The notes below the pieces were generated by a model, which did no database searches, was not told where the DNA came from, and saw only the letters and a program-made list of their open reading frames with translations. 64,000 nt of DNA, from NCBI RefSeq assembly GCF_047675955.1, contig NC_132904.1, positions 4,961,501 through 5,025,500 on the forward strand, in the 5' to 3' direction. How positions within the stretch are numbered: the first letter of the stretch is position 1; the number at the start of each line of letters is the position of its first letter. This DNA comes from Chlorocebus sabaeus (lineage: Eukaryota > Chordata > Mammalia > Primates > Cercopithecidae). Shown piece after piece: positions 43,333 to 55,040 of the stretch. The translations under genes and the position numbers were made by a program.

Positions 43333-44720
43333 ACTAACTGGCCCTGAGCGGCTCCATTGAGCGGGTGCCGGAGAGAGACAGCATTGACTATGACATGTCA
43401 CTTGTCCTGGGGGAGGACGATTGGGGGTGGGGGACAATTATGTCAACCGTCCGTGATCAAGACCCTGGACAATGTGAGAAACCAGCCAGGGGAGATGTGG
43501 GGACAAGGTCAGGAGGATTGGCGTTGGGGTCAAGTCCTAAAGAATAACAGAAAGGACTTAATCGGACACAGTCGGAGTGCAGCCTCAGAGCTGCTCAGCT
43601 CACGGCCCCCTCCCAGCAACCCTGCTTTGTGGCTGCTGGTCCCTGGGTCCCTGCTTTACAGCGGAGGACACTCTGTGGTGGCTTAGCTGGAGGAACCAGA
43701 GCCAGACACTGCCTGCGTCCCCCAGCTTTGGTCAACTTGGGTCAGCTTCCCCAACTGCAGAGTTGAGGCCACCCCAGTTCAGCCCATCTCCTGTCCGCAT
43801 ATGTCTTCATCACGCCTTGACTTTGAGAAACACCGGCTGAAAGCAGCCCCTTTGCTCTCAATGTTCCCTGAGCAGTGGCCCTGCTGAGTCCCTGCTCTGC
43901 TGGGGTCAGGACTATCTAGGCCAAGGAAGGAGGAAGTGACCTTTTGGTGGCCTCAAAGATGAAGTCAGGGAATCCAGGGACGCAGGAGGCCTTTCTTTAG
44001 AGGAGGGGGGGGCAGGAGGGAAGCAGATTTGGGCCCTCAGAAATCAGTGCGAGAAGAAGCCTGGTAGGGGCTGGGGGCTGGGGGCTTTGGAGTCACATCC
44101 CTCAACATGGCCATCCTCTGGCTGGGATGGGTCTAGTGCTCCCGTGACCCACACAGCGCCCTTCAGAAGGCTCTGCAATCACACTGGGCACCCGCTGGGT
44201 GCTGGGCCCATGCCTCAAGCTCTGGAACCTGTGGGGTCCTTAGCAGCCCCACCATCTCCATCAGTCCCCTCTACACAGCCCTCAGATGTGAACAAAACAT
44301 TCAGTGTGGACAATGTTCTGTAGTGTTTGAAGAAAGCGTCCTCAGACAGTCTCGATTTTTTCTATTGATTTGCAGCATTCAGAGAGAAAAAAGTGTGACT
44401 TTCCAGTTACCATGGCCTCTCGACTTAGGGGGCCGCCCGAGGGGCACCCCTGCTTCTGGGGGCTCCATGGTGTAGCATTTTGAAGATGGAGCAAGGTAGG
44501 ACCTGCTCTTGTGTCCAGGCAGGGAATGCAGCGTGACTCCAGCACACACACAGCATTTCCCCTGTGGCCAGAGACATCTCGGAAGAATCACCTGAGCGCA
44601 CAGTGCCCCTTTTCAGGCACCAGATGACCCATGGGCCATGCATCCAGTCTGAGGCCCTGTGCTGGCATTTGGTGACATCCATATGTGAAGCCCAAGGTCA
44701 TTTTCTCATGTAGCCCCCCA
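43333..44720. other. Single-copy interval of 1.4 kb
   Basis: No repeat or gene identified. A short 'ggggctgggggctgggggct' run lies at ~44068-44090. Confidence 0.4.
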
Positions 44721-44840
44721 GCCCCTCCGGCCGCATGCCCTCCGTTGCCAGCCCCTCCGGCCGCATGCCCTCCGTTGCCAGCCCCTCCGGTCGCATGCCC
44801 TCCGTTGCCAGCCCCTCCGGTCGCATGCCCTCCGTTGCCA
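44721..44840. repeat. 30-bp minisatellite, 4 units
   Basis: Unit starts 'gcccctccggccgcatgccc' and is 30 bp, at 44721, 44751, 44781 and 44811; only one C/T position varies (units 1-2 C, units 3-4 T). The unit is 10 codons long, so the plus frame 44735-45100 contains four copies of M-P-S-V-A-S-P-S-G-R. No signal indicates that it is translated. Confidence 0.97.
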
Positions 44841-45564
44841 GACATGCTTCTCCCTGCGTAGCCTGTGGGCCTCCGCTCCGTCAGCCCAGACCCAGCCCTG
44901 GCTCCTTCTCAGGTGCCCGGCATGTGCTGGTTTCCCACAGGGCACCACCTGGCTCCACTTTGCGTGTGGGTGTCTGGTCTTGTCCAGGCTGGAGGCTGAT
45001 GGAGTTCAGGGACTCTGCCTCTCCTTCTTACCGACCGATGTATCCCGCAGGGCACAGCGAGCTGCCTTTAATGTGCCAGATACTCAGGACAACTTCCTAA
45101 ATGTTAAAACATTTTTTTCTGGTTATTAAAAAAAGAATCCGTGCTCGTTGTGATCTAGTTGGAGAACATTCAAGGGCATAAAGAAGAACAAGTCAAAATG
45201 ATCCCATAACCTTCAGAAGAACCCTGCCTGGGAATAGTTTATTATTTTTTGTTTTTTTTTTCTGTATTTACATATATGTATAATTATATAATTGTAGACA
45301 CGCATGATATTTAAATATAATTAGCATCAAAGTAACCCATGTTTACTAAAAGCTTCCACACACTCGATTGGTGAAAAAGGCGCCTACAGTATTTCCAGTG
45401 CATTTCTAAACGAGAGAAGGGACGGGCCCGGGAAGGTTCGGCGTGCAGCGCAGGTCCTGCTGAACTCTGTCTACACCAGGCTCCAGGAGATGCCTGGGCA
45501 GAGGGAGGACACGTGTAGACATGGGCACAGGAACCAGCCCTTCCTTCATTCACTGACAGTGCAC
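44841..45564. other. Unassigned interval
   Basis: 45090-45320 is AT-rich and has the wording of an old L1 or MER fragment ('ttctggttattaaaaaaaga', 'gggcataaagaagaacaagt'); similar text recurs at ~54305-54420. Family not named. Confidence 0.4.
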
Positions 45565-45900
45565 CTGACCCACCTGGAGGCTGGAGGTCTAGGATCAAGG
45601 TGATGGCTGATTCAATACCTGGTGAGGGCTTCCTGCCTTCCCAGCGTGCAGAGCTGCCTCTGCTCTGTGTTCACACAGTGCGGGTGGAGAGACAGCTCTC
45701 AAGGACTCTCTCTCTGGTGTTGCTTCTCATAAGGGCACTAATTCCATCATAGGGCCCGACTGTCAGACCTTCCCTAACCGTAGTCACCTCCCAAAGGCCC
45801 TGTCTCCAAATACTGTCACTCTGGGGATGAGGATGTCCTCATAGGAGCATGGGAAAGACACGGTTCAGTCTATTCTAGGACACATAGTTCAGTCCATCCC
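45565..45900 (-). mobile_element. MLT1-type LTR, antisense, 3' part degraded
   Basis: 'cctggaggctggaggtctag', 'gatcaaggtgatggctgatt', 'cataagggcactaattccat', 'gtcacctcccaaaggccctg', 'ggggatgaggatgtcctcat', 'cagtccatcccag' run in reverse MLT1 order. Confidence 0.8.
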
Positions 45901-46350
45901 AGTTCAAGGAGACAGAGGGGAGGGCCTGAGGAGCTTCTCACAAGACTAGTGCTGCTGGTGGGGAATGGGCTTGGTAAGCAGACAGGCTGAGGCTATGGCA
46001 GAGCCTGCAGGCAGGGGCTTCTGGAAAGAGGACTAGGGTGCTGGGGATGGATGGGGCGTGACGGGCATGAGGGGAGGGAGGGGCCTGGGCTGAGGAGGGG
46101 GATGCTAGCTAGGACCAGGCAAGAAGTGGTCTGGGCAGGCTGGAACCCTGGGGTGAGTGTGGAGGGCTCTGTAGAGCAGTGGGGCCGGGCGGCAGGAGGG
46201 CTGGATGCTGTGGAAGGGCATGGACTTTTCTTGTGGGTGACAAGCGGCTGTGGGATGCCACAAGCAGCTCCTTCACAATCTGGAGGATCCTTGCATTGTT
46301 TCAGAGGGTGAAGCAGAAGTGATTTTCATACTCTTAAAAAACATATTTTA
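45901..46350. other. Short single-copy interval
   Basis: G-rich, nothing recognised. Confidence 0.4.
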
Positions 46351-46650
46351 TGCCAGGCACGGTGACTTCTGTCTGTAATCCCCAGCACTTTGGGAGGCTG
46401 ATATGGGCGAATCACTTAGCCCCAGAGAAGTTCAAGAATAGCCAGGGCATCATAGCGAGGCTCGTTCTCTAAAAAATACAAAAAATTAGCTGGGTATGGT
46501 GGTGCGTGCCTGTAGTCACAGCTCCTTGGGAGGCTGTGGTGGGAGGAACATTGGAGCCCAGGAGCTCTAGGCTGCAGTGGACTATGATCATGCAACTGCT
46601 CCAGCCTGGGTGACAGAGTGAGACCCTGTCTCTAATAATAATAATAATAT
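46351..46650 (+). mobile_element. AluJ-like element
   Basis: Start 'gccaggcacggtgacttctg', AluJ-type text 'agctccttgggaggctgtgg', tail replaced by (AAT)n 'aataataataataatatttt'. Confidence 0.92.
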
Positions 46651-46678
46651 TTTATTAGTAGAATCATTTTTTTCTTTT

Positions 46679-46832
46679 TCGTTTTTTTTTTTTTTTTTAA
46701 TTTTAATGTTTTGTAGGGACAAGGTTTCGCTATTTTGCCCCGGCTAGTCTTGAACTCCTGGCCTCAACCGATCCTCCCGCCTCAGCCTCCCAAAGCACTG
46801 GGATTATAGGTGAGAACCACCACACCTGGCCC
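46679..46832 (-). mobile_element. Alu half-element (FRAM/FLAM type), antisense
   Basis: T-run, 'tttgtagggacaaggtttcg', 'cttgaactcctggcctcaac', 'gaaccaccacacctggcc'. Only one arm (~135 bp). Together with the sense AluJ just upstream it makes a close inverted pair. Confidence 0.88.
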
Positions 46833-47004
46833 AAACATTTTCATTTTTTATATTTCAAGTACTTTGATGAATTATTGTGCAAGTTTCTTGTGCAAAGCTT
46901 AGAAGAAGAGGTCTTACGGAATTTTTGGCAGCACCTCTCTCATCTACATTTTGAAGGAAAAAAATATTATTTCCTGTTCTAGAGTTTGGGTGAGCAGCAT
47001 TTGT

Positions 47005-47636
47005 ATTTTATTTTATGTTTGTAGTAAAAGTTTACCATGTCAACCATACATTCACATGGTTACACAATCATTACCACCATCGTCTCTAGAACATTCTTGT
47101 CTTCCCAGACTTAAACTCTGCCCTCGTTAAACACTCATTGCCCCTCCCATCCCCCAGCTCCTGACTCCACCACTCTCCCTTTACATCTCTTTGGATTTTT
47201 GTTGTTGTTGTTTGTGTGTTTGAGACGGAGTTCCGCTCTTGTTGCCCAGGCTGGAGTGCAATGGCGCGATCTCGGTCCCTGCAACTTCCACCTCCCGGGT
47301 TCAAGTGATTCTCCTGTCTCAGCCTCCTGAGTAGTTGGTATTACAGACACGCGCCACCATGCCTGGCTAATTTTTGGTATTTTTAGTAGAGACGGGGTTT
47401 CTCCATGTTGGCCAGGCTGGTCTCAAACTCCTGACCTCAGGTGATCCGCCCATCTCGGTCTCCCAAAGTGCTGGGATTCCAGGTGTGAGCCACTGCGCCC
47501 GGCCACATCTCTGGGGGTGTGACTGCTCTAGGGAGCTCATGGAAGTGGGACCCCAGAGCATTCGTTCTTTTGTGGCGGGCTTATTTCACTCAGCGCAGTA
47601 TTCTCAGGGTCCATCTGTGTTGTAGGCAGCGTCTTT
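47005..47636 (-). mobile_element. Antisense L1 3' part (old L1M)
   Basis: 'gtaaaagtttaccatgtcaa', 'catggttacacaatcattac', 'cttaaactctgccctcgtta', then after the Alu 'gggcttatttcactcagcgc' and 'gtccatctgtgttgtaggc'. It is the same part of L1 as 14390-15737, but more diverged. Confidence 0.82.
47196..47504 (-). mobile_element. Alu antisense inside L1
   Basis: (TTG)n replaces the T-run ('ttgttgttgtttgtgtgttt'), then 'gagacggagttccgctcttg' to 'ccactgcgcccggcc'. The 8-bp flank 'acatctct' at 47183-47190 and 47505-47512 is the remaining target duplication. Confidence 0.94.
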
Positions 47637-48530
47637 TTTCCAAAAAGCCCTACAGGGTGTCCTGAGGGAACAATTACAAAGGGACTGGGGGCCTGAGTCC
47701 CTCCCACGCAGCGAGCCATTCCTGCAGGTAGTTGCTCGTCACCTTCACAGAACCCCAGGCCTCCAGGAAGCAGCCCGCCGTCTGGCTGGATTAGAGGCTG
47801 GGCACGGCCAGGTGCACCGATGGGGCCGGGGCCAGGGCAGCACTCCCCAGGGTAACCCAAGCAGCTCTGATTAGCCTCCACCACGCTGGCTGCTGGCTGG
47901 TATCAGACCAGCATATCCCTTGGGTCAGGTCACCGACAACTTGCATTTTAACAGGGAGCTCGGGCTGTAGCCACTGGTCTCATGGGAATGTCACTGAGTC
48001 TCAGAAAGACCCCATGAAAGGGGAGGCTTTGTTCCCACTCCAGGGTGGCCAGGGCAGGGACACCGTGCGTGAGGACTTCCTGATCTTATTCTCACACCAG
48101 AGGAAATGGAGCTTTAGGGCTTAGAGGCAGAACACGTTTGTCTAGGTGTGGCTCAGACATAGACAATGGGATGGGGTCCCCTTCCAGGAGGTGCAGCCCA
48201 GGAAGCTTGGCGGGGCCACAGCCTCATCTGTGGGGATGGCCAGGGACTCCTGGACCAGACATCAACTGACGACTGTCACCCCTGCTCTGACTGCTGCCCG
48301 GCCCTGGCAAGGGTGTGGGGAAGGTGGTAAGGGATCCTAGCTCTCCCTGCTTTGGTCTCCCGGCCTCCAGAGTGGCAGGAAGGGGCTGAGTGGGGGTAGG
48401 TAGGACGAGGGTGGGGTTCTACGCAAGGAGGGAGATGGCAGCCTCAGAGAAGCAGGGTTCCCTACCTGCTGCGGTCGCCAGCAAGCGTGGCTCCTGTGAA
48501 ATCCGGTTTTAGAGCTTTTCTTGTTTTCGT
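47637..48530. other. Single-copy interval
   Basis: 47900-47960 ('tatcagaccagcatatccct', 'caacttgcattttaacaggg') is faintly MER5-like. Nothing else recognised; frames up to 115 codons without motif. Confidence 0.4.
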
Positions 48531-48649
48531 TTTTGTTTCAAATTGATAGCCTTTATTTCTTAGAGAAGTGTTAGGTTTACAATAATATTGAACAGAAAGT
48601 CCAGAGAAGCCCCATAGACCCCTCTGTAGTAGTTCATGCTCACATTGCC

Positions 48650-48978
48650 TGGCCAGACACCATGACTCGCACCTGGAATCCCAGCACCTGTGGAGGCCGA
48701 GGCGGGTGGATCACCTGAGCCCAGGAGTTCAAGAGCAGCCTGGGGACAACATAGCAAAACCCTATCTCTACCCAAAATACAAAAAATTAGCTGGGCGTGG
48801 TGGCGCACACCTGTAGTCCCAGCTACTCAGGTGGCTGGGGTGGGAGGGTCACTTAATCCTGGGAGGTGGAGGTTGCAGTGAGCTGTGATGGTACCACTGC
48901 ACTCCAGCTTGGGCAACAGAGCAAGGCTCTGTCTCAACAAAAAAAAAAACAAAACAAAAACAAAAACAAAAAAATTGG
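48650..48978 (+). mobile_element. AluJ/S-like element in L1
   Basis: Start 'tggccagacaccatgactcg', tail 'aaaaaaaaaaacaaaacaaa' with repeated CAAAAA units. Forms an inverted pair with the Alu at 49172. Confidence 0.93.
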
Positions 48979-49171
48979 GAATTACAATTCAATATGAGAT
49001 CTGGTGGGGACACAGATCCAAATCATATCAGCTTCTCCCGCCAGCACAGTTTCCCTGGTATTAACATCATGCATTAATGTGGTACATTTTTACCATTGAT
49101 GAGCAATTATTATTAACTAAAGGCCATGGTTTACATTGGGGTTCACTCTAATTTTCTATTGTAAATTCTCT

Positions 49172-49478
49172 CTCTCTCTCTTTTATTTTTATTTTGAGAC
49201 AGAAATCTCACTCTGTCGCCCAGGCTGGAGTGCAGTGGCACCATCTTGGCTCACTGCAACCTCCGCCTCCTGGGTTCAAGCGATTCTCCTGCCTCAGCCT
49301 CCTGAGTAGCTGGAATTACGGGTGCCTGCCACCATGTCTGGCTAATTTTTGTATTTTTAGTAGAGACAGGGTTTCACCATGTTGGCCAGACTGGTCTCAA
49401 ACTCCTGACCTCAGGTGATCCACCCGCCTCTGCCTCCCAAAGTGTTGGGATTACAGGCGTGAGCCACCATGCCCGTCC
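49172..49478 (-). mobile_element. AluS-like element with perfect 18-bp target duplication
   Basis: Antisense Alu from the (CT)n/T-rich start to 'gccaccatgcccgtcc'. 'ttctattgtaaattctct' is present at 49154-49171 and again at 49479-49496 with no mismatch, and the flanking L1 text reads through once one copy is removed. Confidence 0.97.
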
Positions 49479-49990
49479 TTCTATTGTAAATTCTCTGGGT
49501 TTTGTCAAATGTCTAATGCCCTGTATCACCATTATAACATCATACAAAGAGTTTCACTGCCCTAAAAATCTGTCTCCACCTGTTCACCCCTCTCTCCAAA
49601 TCCCTGGTAACCACTGATTATTTTACTTTCTCCAAAGTTTTGCCCTTTCTAGAATGTCATAAAGTTGGACTCATACAGTATGTAGCCTTTTCTGATGGGC
49701 TTCTCTCACCTACTAATATCATGGAAGTTCCCTCCATGTCTCTTCAGGCCTTGACAGCTCATTTCTTTTTAGCGCTGAAGAATATTGCGCTGTCTGGAGG
49801 CACCACGGCTCATCCCTTCACCTTCTGAAGAAGATGTGCGTTGCTTCCAAGTTTTGGTTTTTATGAATAAGGCTGCTGTACACATCGGTGTGCAGGTTTT
49901 TGTGCGGACGTCTCAACTCCTTTGGATAAAACCAAGGAGCATAATTGCTGCATTGCATATTCGGTGAGACTAGCTTTCTAAAAAAATGGT

Positions 49991-51879
49991 TTTGTTAGAT
50001 GTAAAATATGAATACGACATTCTGAAATAGAAAAAAAATGACTTACTCTTTATCCGAGTGGGATGAGATTAAACTGTATCTTCTTCATGGTTTGAATGCA
50101 AGAGCTCCCTGAACACCCGGCGTTGCCATTGGCATGAATGAGAGGAAGCCCCTCCCGACAGCTGGACGGTAGGACAGAGCCTTGTAAGCCCCCCTCTCCC
50201 CGTCACATCCCCCTGACCCTGCCCACAAAGGAGCCTGGGCCACTGGGTGTTCACCTGCCTCCCACTAGGTGAGATCTTTCCTTTTTGGCTCCTCTATCCT
50301 AATCCTCACCCACAACATTCCCGCAGTGGCCTTTGCAGCTAATATCCGGTGTCCAGTGAGTCCCTGGGCTTGGTGAGCGTTCCTCCCAAGGCTGACACTG
50401 AACTAAAGATGTAGGGACAGGGGAGGTGGTCCCAGGAAGCTCAGATGAGACAGAGAGAAAAGCCCAAAGTGTGTGTTTTGATGAGCAGGTAACCTCAATA
50501 GGAACCTGGGGCTCCATTCCACTGGAGATCCTTGGTCCCCCAGAAGGTGGGGAGGCTGGGACGTGGGGTCCTCCCCGACAGATTCCTCTCCTGGCTGCTG
50601 AGGGTCTCCTCTCAGATGCTGAATAGAGCAACTCTAGGGGTCTGAGCTGGAGAAGCCCCAGGCAGAGGATCAGAGAAAGCAGCTGCCCCAGACAGGTGCA
50701 GATGGGCAGAGGGGACGCCGTGGCACTGGCACTGCCTCCTCTCATCTCCTGCAAGGGTCCCCTCACCTTCTTGCTCTGCCTGAAGCTTCCGGCACTGCAA
50801 CCCACCCAGAGGTTCTATTTACCCTGGTGCTGGGGAGGGGGCAGGTGTCCTCTCACTCCTCACTTTCTTTCCAGAATGTTCTACCTCCCTAAGACTCTGC
50901 CCTTTGCTCTGGAGTCATCTACAAATCCCAGGTCGCCTCTCACTCCTGGAAGATTTTAACTCCAGATTCACTGTTGCTTCCCCACATCACTCCTGCCCAG
51001 TTCTTGAACATCCCCGTGGGTGATCCCGGCCTCCCAGAACCTTCACCTCCTCCTCTTCTTTCCTCCCCTCCCTCCTTGCTGCCATCTCCCCATCTCAACT
51101 TCGAGCATCCCCTCCAGCACCTCAACCCCCAGATCCCACCTTGCCTGTCCCTTTCATCCCCACGGTTACTGCCCCGCGCCCCTCACCTCTGCACTGGGAG
51201 TTCCCTTCTCATGTCCCTCTGTGGCCTCTGTCTTCACCCTGCTGCACCTGGGCACAGCACTGTCACCTGAAATTCCCACCACCGACCAGCCAACTGGGCT
51301 TGGCGTCCGACGTCCCCTCTCCTCGACTTGGATTTCCCACCTTCTCTGCCCTTTGCCAGCCTCCAGGACCCCACCTGCTGCCCATATGTGCTGTGCCCCC
51401 TCTCCTGGCTCAGGAGCCCCCTCCATGCTGGGCCCAGACCCTCACCAGCCCCAGCCTTGCCTCTTGGCTGGGTGATTCCATCAGTTTATAAACACGCCTT
51501 CACCTTAAAAATAAGTCAAACCTCACTAGATGCTGCTTCTCCTTCCGGCCACTGCCCTACTCTGTTCCTCTTTCCAACAGCACTCTGACCACGTGGGCAC
51601 CCCTGGCTGCCCTCTCTCCCGCCTCTTGGGAGAAGCTGCACCTCACCCCCAGCTCCTCCCCCATGGCTCTCATGTCACTGGATCTAAGGGTCAGCCCTCA
51701 GTGCTGATTTGGCCTGGCCGGTGGGTCACTGTGGCCTCCTCACTCCCTCCACCTCCCTGACCCACCTTCGGAGGTTCCAGACCTGTGAGCCGCAGGGGGC
51801 CCCCAGCCTTGGCCCTTCCTTCCTTCCTCCCCAGGTCAGCGTCTCTCTTCGTTTCCATCACCTGCTGTACCCTGAAGGC
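49991..51879. other. Single-copy interval, C-rich to the right
   Basis: No repeat or gene recognised up to ~50850. From 50900 the plus strand is pyrimidine-rich ('cctcctcctcttctttcctc') and may be an eroded L2 body continuing into the next feature. Frames of 100-170 codons on both strands overlap and show no motif. Confidence 0.35.
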
Positions 51880-53115
51880 TCCGCTCTGTAGTTCCAGTCT
51901 GACCTCCCTCCTGGACTCCAGACTCAGAGACCCCACCGTCTAGGAGAACTCCTGGCAGCGTCCTGAGTCCAAAGCCACACAGGACGGCTCATCTCTCCAT
52001 CTCTCCAGCTGACCCCGTGGCAGCCCTGTCCCCACTGCCTTGGGCTCCAGCCTGGGGTATCCTGGGTGCTTCGTTCTGCCTGTTGTGCTCCACCCTCGGG
52101 TCTCCCGCAGCTCTGTGCAGCCCTCCTGCGGTGCGTCCTCAGTAACACAGAGCGCTGCCTTCAGACTCTTTAGAAGGTTGATTGGATCATGAACTCCTTG
52201 GCCGTGGCTTCTGTCTCAACCAGAGTTGGCACTGAGCTCCGAACACACCTGCCAGCCTCTGTGTCTCTGGCTCCTGGGCCTGTGTAACCTCATCTCTTTC
52301 CACCTGGCTGGCCCCTTGCTCTGTTGCCCTGCCCACCCAGGCCTCCTCCTCCTTCGTGGACCCTTCCGGGCACACTCACGCCCTCTGCTTGGGATGGCTT
52401 CCCGTCAGGTAGCCCTGGAGTGGCTTGCTCTCCATTTCCTCCCAATCTCAGTTCCGACATCCTCTTGGGCCGCAGGGCCTGCCTTGCTGGCCATCCTCTC
52501 TCAAGGGCAACGCCTCCTTCTCTCCCCCTGCAAACACTTCCTAGTTCCCTCCATTAGGCAGGTGAGCTGCTGCACCAAAGACCCCACCAAAAAGTACACT
52601 AACTCAACACAGTACACATTTGTTGCTTATCCGTGTAAAGCCCTCAAGGGTGACCTTGACCAGTGAGCAACTCGCTTCTGAGCAGCGACTCAGGGACCCA
52701 GGCGTCTTCCATCTGTGGCTTCATCTCCCCAGGGTCCTGGAGTCCTCTGCTGGTTTCCCTACGTTGGACAGCAGTCAGCAGAAGAGAGAAAGAATTACAC
52801 CCTGGAGGTCTCCGTGGGCCGGGCCTGGACAGGAGGTGTATCACTGCACTTCTCTTCTGTTGGCTATAGGCGATGGCAGAAAGCAGGGAGACAGGGGCCA
52901 GCGGCACCCCCAGGAGACCAGCAGCACATGGCCCCACCTGCCTTAGCTTTGCCCCGGTGCCTCTGCCGTGGGACTGGTTAGGTATTATGGACCATCTGTC
53001 AAGCCTCCCCACCCCCGCAGAAGATAAACTCCATGAGAGCCAGGCCCGTCTGTTCTGCTCAGTGCTGTCTTCTCTGCCTGGAGCGTCACTGGGCCCAGTC
53101 AGATGTGTTGGAGCC
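51880..53115 (+). mobile_element. Probable L2 body and 3' end (eroded)
   Basis: Scattered L2-like words lie in the expected order: 'gatcatgaactccttggccg' near 52185, 'cctcatctctttccacctgg', 'ctctgcttgggatggcttcc' near 52380, and the typical 3' end 'aagataaactccatgagagc' with 'tgctcagtgctgtcttctct' at 53020-53080. Divergence is large, so the continuous call is tentative; the 3' end alone is firmer. Confidence 0.45.
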
Positions 53116-53242
53116 ACATCACAGGGTTGCTGGATGCTCAGTGAGCGGATTTGGCAGCCTGGGTCCTGGTCACACTCTCCTATGGTGACAGAGCTTGGGT
53201 GTCAGGGCCCGCCTACACTATATTCACTTCACCCTTCACATT

Positions 53243-53341
53243 ATATATATATATATCTCACTATATTCTTTCCACCCTTAACACTATGTGTGTGTGTGTG
53301 TGTGTATTTACACCGTGTATAAATATATATATACACACACC

Positions 53342-53382
<41 letters not shown>

Positions 53383-53384
53383 TG
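53243..53384. repeat. Compound microsatellite (TA)(TG)(TA)(CA)(GA)
   Basis: Runs in order: TA at 53243-53256, TG at 53286-53305, TA/CA at 53324-53356, GA at 53358-53382. It sits at the tail side of an antisense Alu, from whose tail it probably grew. Confidence 0.96.
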
Positions 53385-53669
53385 GAGTCTCACTCGGTCG
53401 CCCAGGCTAGAGTGCAGTGGCATGATCTCAGCTCACTGCAACCTCCACCTTCCGGGTTCAAGTGATTCTTCTGCCTCTGCCTCATGAGTAGCTGGGACTA
53501 CAGGCGTGCACCACCACACCCGGCTAATTTTTGTATTTTTAGTAGAGATGGGGTTTCACCATGTTGGCCAGGCTGGTCTCGAACTCTTGACCTCAGGTGA
53601 TCCTCCCACCTCGGCCTCCTAAGGTGCCTAAAGTGCTGGGATTACAGGCGTGAGCCACTGCTCTCAGTC
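53385..53669 (-). mobile_element. Alu antisense
   Basis: 'gagtctcactcggtcgccca' to 'gtgagccactgctctcagt'. A small duplication, 'aaggtgcctaaagtgctggg', lies at ~53621. Confidence 0.94.
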
Positions 53670-53952
53670 AACACAAAATATTTGTCATGTTTTGAGATCT
53701 CACCGTGTTTCGTGACAGCTGAATTTGTAGCCGTCTCGCAGATGCCCCCTGACTTCTCCAAAGCTGTCATCTCTCCAAACAGTATTTGGCTGGTACTAGG
53801 TCAGTTTCACTCCCCGCCCCGCCCCACCCCTTATCCATAGCTCTGTGATCCACACATTAGCAGATTGTAGACTTGTTATTTTCTGTGGAATTATTTCCTT
53901 AGGGCTTCTTAGGCATGGGATTAGGAGGTCAAACAGTGTGGCACGGGTCTCC

Positions 53953-54107
53953 TTGGGCACCTACGTGTCCTATTCAAGGGCTGTCCTGTTGGTTGGACAA
54001 ATAAGAGAGGTGGGTGCTTTCCTCTCTGATGTCTATGCTTCAACCCTTATTTGGAATAAAAATGCTTTCTGATAATAACATTCAGTGAATTAATTATTTT
54101 TGAGACA
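53953..54107. repeat. Local duplication, copy 1
   Basis: 'ttgggcacctacgtgtcc' to 'ttatttttgagaca' recurs at 55757-55915 with two substitutions and one 4-bp indel. Content is unassigned non-coding DNA that runs into an Alu on its right. Confidence 0.93.
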
Positions 54108-54299
54108 GGGTTTCACTCTGTCACTCAGGCTGGAGTGCAGCAGGGCAATCATAGCTCACTGCAACCTCCACTTTTCAGGCTCAAGTGATCCCTCCCACCT
54201 CAGCCTCCTGAGTCGCAGAGACCACAGGTGTGTGCCGCCATGCATGGCTAATTTTTAATTTTTTTGTAGAGACAGAGTTGTGCTGTGCTGCCCAGCCTT
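54100..54299 (-). mobile_element. Truncated AluJ, antisense
   Basis: 'tgagacagggtttcactctg' through 'gctgtgctgcccagccttga'. It stops where the left arm would continue. Confidence 0.88.
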
Positions 54300-54431
54300 G
54301 ATGATAAAATTTAAAATAGTTGAGAGAAATGTGGAAAGTATAGAAAACTATTAAAAAGGCAAATAAATCCAGAATGCCACCACCCAGACATCACCACTAC
54401 TTGTTGGCATTTTACCTTCCAGATGTTGGTT

Positions 54432-54560
54432 TGGGTGTGTGTGTCTGCTTGTGTGTGCATGTGTGTACACATGCCTGTGTGTGCACACTCTGTATGTGTA
54501 TATATGTATGTGTACACACACATGCCTATGCATATAAATATATGTACACACGCTTTTTCC
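54432..54560. repeat. TG-rich compound microsatellite
   Basis: Interrupted (TG)n and (TATG)n words such as 'gtgtgtgtgtctgcttgtgt' and 'gtatatatgtatgtgtacac'. Lies at the tail side of the next Alu. Confidence 0.93.
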
Positions 54561-54844
54561 TTTTTTTTTTTTTTTTTTTTTTTTTGAGGTGGAGTCTCTC
54601 TCTGTTGCCCAGACTGGAGTGCAGTGGCTCGATCTCTGCTCACTGCAAACTCCACCTAATGGGTTCAAGAGATTCTCATGCCTCAGCCTCTTGAGTAGCT
54701 GGGATTACAGGTACCCGCCATCATGCCTGAGTAATTTTTGTATTTTTGTAGAGACGGAATTTCACCATGTTGGTCAGGCTGGGTGTGGAAGCCTTGGCCT
54801 CCCAAAGTGCTGGGATTACAGGGGTGAACCACCTCACCCAGCCT
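54561..54844 (-). mobile_element. Alu antisense with internal loss
   Basis: T-run of ~25, 'gaggtggagtctctctctgt' to 'ccacctcacccagcc'. About 25 bp expected after 'gttggtcaggctggg' are missing. Flanks 'tatgtacaca' and 'tatgtacata' fit a target duplication. Confidence 0.94.
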
Positions 54845-55040
54845 ACTATGTACATACAATTTTATGTTGCTCAGAGCCAACAATTCAGCATCTAGATTTT
54901 TTTCCCACTAATGTATTTTTCATGGTATTAAAATCAATTCATAAATATTTTAAAGATTCTGTAAAATTCCATTATGTGAATTTATTAGCACAAGTGATTG
55001 TTCCTTTCTGTAGTGTTTTATTTTTAAAAACATTTAACAG

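Larger units (their letters stand above)
48531..49990 (-). mobile_element. Antisense L1 (L1M4/L1MC-like) with two Alus
   Basis: 'tttatttcttagagaagtgt', 'gtattaacatcatgcattaa', 'caattattattaactaaagg', 'tttcactgccctaaaaatct', 'ggactcatacagtatgtagc', 'aataaggctgctgtacacat'. Same subfamily and same region as 15738-16770. Confidence 0.8.
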
